NCBI GenBank assembly: GCA_003500135.1
Contig: DNTA01000073.1
Span: 1-5,657 of the forward strand
Length of the DNA: 5,657 bases
Source of the DNA: Cytophagales bacterium
Lineage (GTDB): Bacteria; Bacteroidota; Bacteroidia; Cytophagales; Cyclobacteriaceae
Direction: 5' to 3'
The notes below the pieces were generated by a model. The model had not been told where the DNA came from and did not search any database. It saw only the letters and a list, made by a program, of their open reading frames with translations. Shown here one piece after another: positions 1 to 5,657 of this stretch; within the stretch, counting starts at the first letter, position 1, and each line of letters opens with the position of its first letter. The translations under genes and the position numbers were made by a program.

Positions 1-62
1 GTCTTGTATGAATAGTGAACCTGGCTGGTTTGGCGATTTTCTTATTAGTTAGGTTGGCCCAG

Positions 63-68
63 TATAAA
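63..68 (+). promoter_or_regulatory. Possible -10 box for the radC-mod-res unit
   Basis: TATAAA lies about 7 bases before the left arm of the palindrome that starts at 75. A transcript from it would therefore begin near the first base of the structured leader. No convincing -35 hexamer is seen 16-18 bases upstream; the best there is about half-matching. The call rests on one AT-rich hexamer in AT-rich DNA and is weak. A second -10-like hexamer, TATACT at 193-198, would give a leader of only about a dozen bases. Confidence 0.22.
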
Positions 69-74
69 TATCAT

Positions 75-215
75 GGGAACCTTGCAAAATGGCCTTTTCG
101 TCCAATCTCAGTGTTGCTCAAAAAATTTTATCCTCGGAATATCGTTCATATGCCTGCGGTAAAATTTTCCTCGCGCCTCGATCTTGAACGAATATACTCA
201 TTTTTCAAGGTTCCC
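75..215. repeat. 141-nt nested imperfect palindrome in the radC leader
   Basis: The outer arms 75-90 and 200-215 are complementary at 15 of 16 positions, with one C/T mismatch at 85/205. Inside, 97-101 (TTCGT) pairs with 188-192 (ACGAA), and 103-107 can pair with 180-186 around a two-base bulge. The core is a second hairpin: 122-133 pairs with 158-168 (11 pairs, one bulged T at 131). It continues through GG/CC and ATAT/ATAT pairs to the loop CGTTC at 143-147. The right arm covers the AAGG (207-210) that is the likely Shine-Dalgarno of radC, and it ends two bases before the radC ATG. It could be a structured mRNA leader that hides the ribosome site, or a copy of a dispersed palindromic repeat. 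The sequence alone does not decide. No convincing gene lies in 1-217. Confidence 0.7.
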
Positions 216-217
216 TC

Positions 218-952
218 ATGAATAAAAATTCTGAAACTAAAAAATATCCCTTATCAATCCGTAACTGGCCTGAAGATGATCGACCGAGAGAGAAATTATT
301 AAAATATGGTGAACATGCTTTAAGTAACGCCGAATTGCTTGCTATTTTAATAAGGACGGGAACGGCTGGGAAAAGCGCAATTGATTTGGGGAGGGAGTTG
401 TTGAATAAATTCACTTCATTGCGTGCAATGAGCGGGGTTGATGTTTTGGAGTTCAAAGAAATCAATGGATTGAAAGATGCCAAAATTGCTCAATTGAAAG
501 CGGCGATTGAATTAGGTCGTCGGATGATGAGTGAGGAAAAGGCGTTTCATGGTGTTGTGAAATCGTCTGCTGATGTGGTGGATTTTCTGATGCCCCTGAT
601 GCGGGATTTAAAGAAGGAAATATTTAAAATATTGTTGCTCGATAAAGGCAATCATATATCCGAATTAATCGATATTGATGTGGGAACTGTGGATCGGGTG
701 AATCCATCAGTGCGGGATATTTTAATGACTGCTTTGAAATATCAATCCCCTTCCATGATTTTGGCGCATAATCATCCATCGGGGAATATTAAGCCAAGTG
801 ATGCCGATAAAAGATTGACCAAAGATTTAGTAAAAGCGGCTCTGGCAATGGAAATGCGGATTTTTGACCATGTAATCATCGGGGAAAATTCGTATTTTAG
901 TTTTGCTGACGACGGTTTAATCGAAGAATATGAAATTGAAGCAACAAAATGA
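218..952 (+). CDS. radC: RadC family protein (UPF0758, JAMM/MPN domain)
   Basis: This is a full-length RadC-like protein of 244 residues, slightly longer than the usual 220-230. Residues about 15-62 hold the N-terminal family block (DRPREKLLKYG, then LSNAELLAILIRTGT). Residues about 66-102 form a helix-hairpin-helix-like stretch (INGLKDAKIAQLKAAIELG). The C-terminal half is the JAMM/MPN fold: Glu134, then AHNHPSG at 183-189 and PSDAD at 193-197. His184, His186, Ser188 and Asp197 have the spacing of a zinc-binding JAMM site, so the metal site looks intact. The ATG at 218 follows AAGG at 207-210 by 7 bases. The family was named for a supposed repair role that later work on E. coli did not support. 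Its biochemical function is unsettled, and genes of this family are frequent on mobile islands. Here it is the first gene of a unit with mod and res, 17 bases before mod. Identity is secure; cellular role is not. Confidence 0.95.
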   Translation: MNKNSETKKYPLSIRNWPEDDRPREKLLKYGEHALSNAELLAILIRTGTAGKSAIDLGRELLNKFTSLRAMSGVDVLEFKEINGLKDAKIAQLKAAIELGRRMMSEEKAFHGVVKSSADVVDFLMPLMRDLKKEIFKILLLDKGNHISELIDIDVGTVDRVNPSVRDILMTALKYQSPSMILAHNHPSGNIKPSDADKRLTKDLVKAALAMEMRIFDHVIIGENSYFSFADDGLIEEYEIEATK

Positions 953-955
953 TTT

Positions 956-962
956 AAAGGAG
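956..962 (+). promoter_or_regulatory. Strong ribosome-binding site for mod (GTG start)
   Basis: AAAGGAG begins three bases after the radC stop and sits 7 bases before the GTG at 970. It is the best Shine-Dalgarno in the window. It fixes the GTG as the mod start, because the protein runs from there in good family register with no closer ATG. It lies in the 17-base radC-mod gap, which leaves no room for a separate promoter outside radC. Confidence 0.85.
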
Positions 963-969
963 ATAGTCT

Positions 970-2997
970 GTGGCGAGTTTGAAAAAATCGGACAAAGAAA
1001 GAATAATTGAATTGCTGGACAAAGGTGAAGATCTGCCTTTGGATTATAAACATCTTCTGTTTCCACCTGAAAAAAAGGAATACGAACTGGTGTATGCGGG
1101 AAAGGAAAGGGAAGAAGATATTTTGGCCGATACCATGGCCGTGCCCCTGCAGCCGATTAAAACCTTTGATGGAAATGGAAATGATTGGACAAATAAACTC
1201 ATATTTGGCGATAATTTACAGATACTGAAATCATTGCAAGATGACCCTGAAGTGAAAGGTCAGGTTAAGCTAATCTATATCGATCCGCCTTTTGGAACCG
1301 GGGATGAGTATGGTTCAATCAATGGAGAAAAAGCATATACTGCAAAATTGAAGGGTACACATTTCATAGAGTTCTTCCGTAAAAGGATACTCTTTTTACG
1401 AGATATATTAGCAGATGATGGATGTATTTTTGTGAGGTTGGATTATCATTTTAGTCATTATTTTAAAGTGATCATGGATGAAGTTCTTTTATTTAGAAAT
1501 GAAATAATTATTAATCGAATTCACAAAAGACTTAGAAATTTAAAAAGATTCAATGTATCTACAGAATGCATACTTTTCTACTCCAAAAATGAGAATTTTC
1601 AGTTTTTTAATCCTGAAGCACCAAGAAAATGCAATTATTGTGGAGCTGAAAAAGATTCTATTTGGGAAGATTTAACATCACCAGGGTTGAGAAATCCACC
1701 AGAAAGAATAATTCTTGGGAGAAATTTATTGCCAAGACGGGGACGTCATTTTTCATACACTCAATCTAAAATAAATAAAATGGAAAATGAAGGTCGAATT
1801 CGGCTAAATAAAGATATATCATATTATGATCTCAATGGTACAAAAATAGATTTTCGACCAGAATACTTACAAACAGAGAATGTACCATTGGACAATAATT
1901 GGACGGACATTAAAGGGTATGCATTCATGACAGGTTATCCAACTGAAAATCATGAAGAATTATTGGCTCGTGTAATTCAAGCGGGTTCAAAAGAAGGTGA
2001 TATAGTTTTGGATTCCTTTGCAGGTTCAGGGACAACTATAGCCGTTGCTGAGAAATTAGGACGTCGTTGGATTGCCATTGATTGTGGGAAATTCGCCATT
2101 TACACTATGCAAAAACGATTGTTAAACCTGAAAAGCGAGATCGGCAACAAAGGCAAAAAATTAAAATCCAATCCATTCACTTTGTATCATGCTGGGCTTT
2201 ACGATTTCGCCATGCTGAAAAAATTACCCTGGCTAGAGTGGCGCAAGTTTGCTCTGCTGCTGTTCAATTGTCGGGATGACAAGCACAGGGTTTCAGGTCT
2301 TGAACTGGATGGCTACAAAGGCCGTTCGGATGTTATGGTTTTTGATTATCAAAAAGAGGGTGGCGTAGTTCTTGATTACGGTTTTATCGACGACCTGCAT
2401 TCCATGATCGGTTCCAAAATCGGCAGCCAGTTTTTTATTATCGCCCCTGCCGCTAGCGTGGTCTTTTTGGAAGATTATATCGATAAGGGTTCAATCCGTT
2501 ACTATATTCTACGTATTCCCTACTCAATTATCAATGAACTGCACAGCAAGGACTTTGAAGCCATTAAACAACCCATTGATGAAAGCCAGGTCAATAATAC
2601 GGTAGACGCTGTCGGTTTTGATTTTATTCGCCAGCCTAAAGTGGCATGCTCATATTCAATTGAAAAACCTAAAGGTCAACTGCTTGGATATGCGGTTATT
2701 AAAATCAAAACATTCAAAAGCGAAGCCATGCTGAAAGGCGCAAGCCAATTGGAAAATCGGAAATCGCTTTCCATGATCATGGTGGATTTCGATTATGACG
2801 GTGAAATATTCAATCTGGATAAATCCTATTATGCTAGCGAGATTGAGAAAAACGGTTGGAAGGTATTATTGCCCTTGGAAAATCTTAAAAAGCAAATCAT
2901 GATTATTTATCTGGATATATACGGGAATGAATACAGGGAAATAAAGACGCCGCAGGATTTCAGTAATCCAAAGTACGTAAAACGGGGAGGCAAATAA
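970..2997 (+). CDS. mod: Type III restriction-modification methyltransferase subunit (Mod)
   Basis: This is a 675-residue DNA methyltransferase, predicted to move a methyl group from S-adenosylmethionine to adenine N6 in its target. The catalytic motif IV, IDPPFGTG (residues 104-111, Phe in place of the commoner Tyr), comes before the SAM-binding motif I, LDSFAGSGTT (347-356). That order is the beta class to which Type III Mod subunits belong. The roughly 200 residues between them (about 140-340) are the expected target-recognition region. It includes a lone CNYC pair at 221-224, and its DNA is clearly AT-richer than the flanks. About 290 residues follow motif I, with no motif I can name; in Mod subunits such tails serve dimerisation and contact with Res. 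The start is GTG with a strong ribosome site at 956-962. The res start lies one base past the stop, which supports Type III over an orphan methyltransferase. The recognition sequence cannot be read from the protein. Confidence 0.92.
   Translation: MASLKKSDKERIIELLDKGEDLPLDYKHLLFPPEKKEYELVYAGKEREEDILADTMAVPLQPIKTFDGNGNDWTNKLIFGDNLQILKSLQDDPEVKGQVKLIYIDPPFGTGDEYGSINGEKAYTAKLKGTHFIEFFRKRILFLRDILADDGCIFVRLDYHFSHYFKVIMDEVLLFRNEIIINRIHKRLRNLKRFNVSTECILFYSKNENFQFFNPEAPRKCNYCGAEKDSIWEDLTSPGLRNPPERIILGRNLLPRRGRHFSYTQSKINKMENEGRIRLNKDISYYDLNGTKIDFRPEYLQTENVPLDNNWTDIKGYAFMTGYPTENHEELLARVIQAGSKEGDIVLDSFAGSGTTIAVAEKLGRRWIAIDCGKFAIYTMQKRLLNLKSEIGNKGKKLKSNPFTLYHAGLYDFAMLKKLPWLEWRKFALLLFNCRDDKHRVSGLELDGYKGRSDVMVFDYQKEGGVVLDYGFIDDLHSMIGSKIGSQFFIIAPAASVVFLEDYIDKGSIRYYILRIPYSIINELHSKDFEAIKQPIDESQVNNTVDAVGFDFIRQPKVACSYSIEKPKGQLLGYAVIKIKTFKSEAMLKGASQLENRKSLSMIMVDFDYDGEIFNLDKSYYASEIEKNGWKVLLPLENLKKQIMIIYLDIYGNEYREIKTPQDFSNPKYVKRGGK
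1321..1980 (+). other. AT-rich target-recognition segment within mod
   Basis: By hand count, 1441-1920 is about 30% GC (142 of 480). By contrast, 2221-2460, in the same gene, is about 47% (114 of 240), and 1081-1320 is also above 40%. The drop starts just after motif IV and ends just before motif I, so it matches the span between the catalytic motifs where beta-class Mod proteins carry their specificity domain. In Type III mod genes this domain is known to be exchanged between alleles while the flanks stay conserved. The edges given are approximate. Confidence 0.65.
2984..2990 (+). promoter_or_regulatory. Ribosome-binding site for res inside the end of mod
   Basis: GGGGAGG sits in the last codons of mod, 8 bases before the ATG at 2999. 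The mod stop (2995-2997) and the res start are separated by a single base. This layout fits translational coupling, keeping Mod and Res made in proportion, and it settles the res start. Confidence 0.8.
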
Positions 2998-2998
2998 T

Positions 2999-5521
2999 AT
3001 GCTGGATCATCAACGCTTTCTCAACCATGATCTTGTTTTAAACGTCAGCAAAAGTGTCAATCCCGCAGTGTTTGATATTAATAACTACGAAAGCTTTCTG
3101 GACGCCCTGTGCGGTGAACGTGAATATCAGAAGACAGCGATTCGCAATACACTTTCTTACCTTTTAAGCGGAAATTACAAGAGCATTGTCGATCTTGCCG
3201 AAGAAAATTATCATAATAATGAGATGCTACAAACGTTTTACGGCACATTTGAACAGTTCAGGAAACACCTTCAATTCTCCAATAAATTATCCTGCTCATT
3301 GGACATGGCAACGGGAACAGGCAAGAGTTATGTTATTTACGGCATTGCCCGTATTTTGCTGGCAGAAGGCGCAGTGGATTATGTTTTAGTGGTTTGCCCG
3401 TCAACAACCATTGAAGACGGGCTGATGGAAAAGTTCAAACTGCTTTCTGGTGATGATACATTGCGAAATCTTTTACCTGACGATGCGGTTATCAAAAATC
3501 CGCATATCATCAATGCCACCGAAAGTATCACCACAGGAACCATTTGTATTGAAAACTGCCACGCACTATATGAGCACGTCAAATCATCGATTCGTGAAAG
3601 TCTGGCAGGCAAAGGCGATAAAACCCTGATCGTTAATGACGAGACCCATCATGTTTACAACCAGACAGGGAAATCCTTCAAAAAGTGGAAAGAGTTTTTA
3701 GTTGATGAAGATTTTGGATTCAATTACATTGTCGGGCTTTCTGGAACGTGTTATATCGGCGATGACTACTTTACTGACGTCATCACCCGCTATTCTTTGC
3801 GGGAAGCCATTGAGCAGGGTTTTGTAAAAATTATCGATTATGTTGCGGAAGATTCATCCAATACGCAGGATGAGAAACTTCAAAAAATCTATGACAATCA
3901 CATCGAAAACAAGAATACAAAATATCGTCTGGTCAGACCGATAACCATCTTGATAACCAAAGACATTAGAGCCTGCAATAAACTGACCGATGAACTCAAC
4001 CGATTTTTGGCGGAAACGGAAGGCATTTCAGAAGAAGATGCCGCTATAAAGGTTTTGGAAGTCACATCGTCGCCAAAGCATAAAGAGAATGTCAGGAAAT
4101 TGAAAGACGTGGACAGGAAAGACAGTCCAGTTGAGTGGATCACATCGGTTAGTATGTTGACTGAAGGTTGGGACGTAAAAAATGTTTTTCAGATCGTGCC
4201 ACATGAAGAAAAAGCATTTGACAGCAAACTACTCATTGCACAAGTGCTTGGCAGAGGCTTGCGCATTCCTGGAGTTTATTTGGGTCAAAAACCTGTGGTC
4301 ACTGTATTTAATCATGACCGCTGGTCAGGTAGAATCAAGCATCTTGTTGATGAAGTGTTGGAGATCGAAAAACGGGTTTATTCCTATCCAGTTGAGAAAG
4401 AGCAAAACTATCACTTTGCTATTCATAACATCGACTACGAAAAATTCACTGAAACTGAAGAATACAAACAGGAAAAGGAATACGAATTTACAAAAGGATT
4501 TATCACCCTTATCCGCCAATCGCCAGGTTTGGAACGGGAAACGGAATATGTGCGGGCAACAACAGGAGAAAGCCGCAGAAAAAAAACATTAGTCAAATAC
4601 AAAATGTTTTCAATTGATGAAATAGCCGAACAACTGCACAATCGTTTCAAATCCATTGATATGGAAACAGCAGAGACAGAAAATCCGACCAACTATGCAG
4701 AAAAATATGATTTGGATTGGTTGAAAAAACTCATCAGGAATTCACTGGATCGTATTGGCGAAAGTGGGGATCAGATCAGTGATGAAAACAGGCAAAAAAT
4801 ATATCAGGCATTCGGCGTCATACACCGTGCAGCTGCGAAAGCGGTTCGATATAGAATTTCCCCAAAAGCATTGATTAAAGTTGATACAAAAAACCGAAAT
4901 AGAAATAGTGTTGGATATGCTGCCATTAAACGTGGTGACGCGACTGTATTTTATGATGACTTAACTTTTAAATTCAGTGATGAGGAAAGTATAACTTTTA
5001 TTAAAGACCTTGAGGAAGATGAGGCCAGACCTGTTTCAGCAATTGAAAAGATCGATAATATTTACAATTTCAAATCGCCATTGAATCTTGCTATTTCTGA
5101 TCACAAACCAGAACGCCTGTTTATCAGAAGGCTTATTGCTCAAGAAAATTCCAAAGCCGTTGGATCGTGGCTTAAATCTACTGATCAAGATTTTTATCCC
5201 ATTGAATATTCGTGGAAAAAGGGAGAACATCCCAAAAGAGGAAGATTCAATCCTGATTTCTTTATTAAGATAGGCGACAATATATTGGTGATTGAAATAA
5301 AGGGAGATGAAGAAATCAGGGAACCATCGGATGAAAATATGGCAAAATACAAAGCTGCAAAAAATCATTTCAAAACTCTGAACGAACAGCAAGATAAACT
5401 AAAATATTTTTTTAACTTTTTGACGCCTGAAGATTACGATTATTATTTTGATCATTTTAGAAATGGCAATTATTGTTTTAGTTCAAAACTGGATGCCGAG
5501 TTAGAGAAAAATGGAGCGTAA
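2999..5521 (+). CDS. res: Type III restriction endonuclease subunit (Res), SF2 helicase with PD-(D/E)XK nuclease
   Basis: This is an 840-residue ATP-dependent restriction subunit, somewhat shorter than the best-known Type III Res proteins (about 970). The superfamily 2 motor is complete. EREYQ at 40-44 is a Q-motif-like start. Motif I (Walker A) is ATGTGKS at 104-110, and motif II is DETH at 214-217 (Thr in place of Ala or Pro). Motif III-like GLSGT is at 246-250, motif V TEGWDV starts at 388, and motif VI QVLGRGLR is at 415-422. The C-terminal domain has a PD-(D/E)XK nuclease site: Glu705 upstream, Pro752-Asp753 in RFNPDFF, and Glu766-Ile-Lys768 in VIEIKG. All key residues look intact, so the enzyme should be active. 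In the family, Res acts only with Mod, moves or signals along DNA after ATP hydrolysis, and cuts near an unmethylated site. It directly follows mod. The 3' end is rather AT-rich (5221-5520 about 32% GC). Confidence 0.93.
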   Translation: MLDHQRFLNHDLVLNVSKSVNPAVFDINNYESFLDALCGEREYQKTAIRNTLSYLLSGNYKSIVDLAEENYHNNEMLQTFYGTFEQFRKHLQFSNKLSCSLDMATGTGKSYVIYGIARILLAEGAVDYVLVVCPSTTIEDGLMEKFKLLSGDDTLRNLLPDDAVIKNPHIINATESITTGTICIENCHALYEHVKSSIRESLAGKGDKTLIVNDETHHVYNQTGKSFKKWKEFLVDEDFGFNYIVGLSGTCYIGDDYFTDVITRYSLREAIEQGFVKIIDYVAEDSSNTQDEKLQKIYDNHIENKNTKYRLVRPITILITKDIRACNKLTDELNRFLAETEGISEEDAAIKVLEVTSSPKHKENVRKLKDVDRKDSPVEWITSVSMLTEGWDVKNVFQIVPHEEKAFDSKLLIAQVLGRGLRIPGVYLGQKPVVTVFNHDRWSGRIKHLVDEVLEIEKRVYSYPVEKEQNYHFAIHNIDYEKFTETEEYKQEKEYEFTKGFITLIRQSPGLERETEYVRATTGESRRKKTLVKYKMFSIDEIAEQLHNRFKSIDMETAETENPTNYAEKYDLDWLKKLIRNSLDRIGESGDQISDENRQKIYQAFGVIHRAAAKAVRYRISPKALIKVDTKNRNRNSVGYAAIKRGDATVFYDDLTFKFSDEESITFIKDLEEDEARPVSAIEKIDNIYNFKSPLNLAISDHKPERLFIRRLIAQENSKAVGSWLKSTDQDFYPIEYSWKKGEHPKRGRFNPDFFIKIGDNILVIEIKGDEEIREPSDENMAKYKAAKNHFKTLNEQQDKLKYFFNFLTPEDYDYYFDHFRNGNYCFSSKLDAELEKNGA

Positions 5522-5526
5522 ATTTG

Positions 5527-5640
5527 GGCTAACAATTGGCTGCACTTGACGGTGGGGGAGCTGTGCTAATTTCAAATTTAGTAATGTTTTTCAAGTTCTG
5601 TGCTCGGAATCCCCGTTGCAAGTGAGCCATAGCGTTCAGG
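5527..5640 (+). repeat. attC-like imperfect palindrome downstream of res
   Basis: The palindrome starts six bases after the res stop and spans about 114 bases, inside the size range of integron attC sites. Bases 5537-5548 pair with 5619-5629 with one extrahelical base, G5542. GGGG at 5554-5557 pairs with CCCC at 5611-5614, and GAGC at 5558-5561 with GCTC at 5602-5605. Outside a short unpaired spacer lie AAC (5531-5533) and GTT (5634-5636), also complementary. That order (outer AAC/GTT box, spacer, inner box with an unpaired base on one side, variable stem) is the architecture of attC. Against it, the outer boxes read GGCTAAC and GTTCAGG, which miss the RYYYAAC and GTTRRRY consensus at one and two positions. 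No integrase is in view. It could instead be a transcription terminator structure, but no T-run follows it. Confidence 0.5.
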
Positions 5641-5657
5641 GCCACTATCAGAATCGA

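Noticed and set aside
48..54. GTTAGGT, an exact match to the attC R' consensus (GTTRRRY) at the left side
   Set aside because: The preceding 47 bases do not resemble the tail of the site at 5527-5640, and no paired arms are seen. A seven-base degenerate match alone is not evidence of a cassette boundary.
133..140. CTCGGAAT shared by the left palindrome and the right attC-like site (5603-5610), and TTTTTCAAG shared at 201-209 and 5587-5595
   Set aside because: The matches are only 8-9 bases, and the sequences around them do not align. They do not show that the two palindromes are copies of one element.
15..221. 68-codon open frame on the + strand starting with GTG before radC
   Set aside because: There is no ribosome site before the GTG and no recognisable family. 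It runs through the whole palindrome and overlaps the radC start, so it is probably chance.
772..1053. Antisense open frame across the radC-mod junction
   Set aside because: It lies opposite two well-supported genes, shows no family features, and is a shadow of their coding sequence. The same applies to the other antisense frames at 205-483, 3379-3612, 3898-4143, 4325-4692 and 5036-5392.
1070..1076. Run of seven A near the start of mod as a phase-variation tract
   Set aside because: Phase-variable mod genes usually carry longer homopolymers or multi-unit repeats. Seven A in an AT-rich gene is ordinary. The same holds for the eight A in res at 4579-4586 and the seven T at 5407-5413.
5537..5629. 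Classical intrinsic terminator for the operon
   Set aside because: The stem is interrupted, its loop region is about 50 bases long, and no run of T follows the right arm. It does not have the usual terminator form, although it could still hinder transcription.

Overview
The window is bacterial DNA of moderately low GC. Hand counts give roughly 45-50% GC in the better-conserved coding parts and about 30% in one internal segment. It is densely coded on the + strand. Nothing in it fixes the taxon; gene style and spacing fit an uncultured Gram-negative bacterium, which is inference.

Layout: (1) 1-217 is a non-coding leader. Most of it (75-215) is one large nested imperfect palindrome ending two bases before the first start codon. 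(2) 218-952 is a full-length radC (JAMM/MPN-fold protein with an N-terminal helix-hairpin-helix region). (3) 970-2997 is a beta-class DNA methyltransferase, read as the Mod subunit of a Type III restriction-modification system. (4) 2999-5521 is its partner Res, a superfamily 2 helicase/translocase with a C-terminal PD-(D/E)XK nuclease. (5) 5522-5657 is non-coding and holds a long imperfect palindrome. It has an extrahelical G and outer AAC/GTT triplets, like an integron attC recombination site.

The three genes run in one direction with gaps of 17 nt and 1 nt, so they look like one transcription unit. Mod and Res should form the usual Type III complex: Mod recognises and N6-adenine-methylates the site, and Res uses ATP and cuts unmodified DNA. 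radC is not a known Type III component. Its position as first gene of the unit is either a passenger relationship, common for radC on islands, or an accessory role.

The most useful second looks are the attC-like site after res, the structured element over the radC ribosome-binding region, the AT-rich specificity segment inside mod (a likely swapped domain), and the radC-mod-res arrangement. I see no clearly new enzyme. What may be new is the arrangement: a Type III system with radC, possibly carried next to an integron recombination site.
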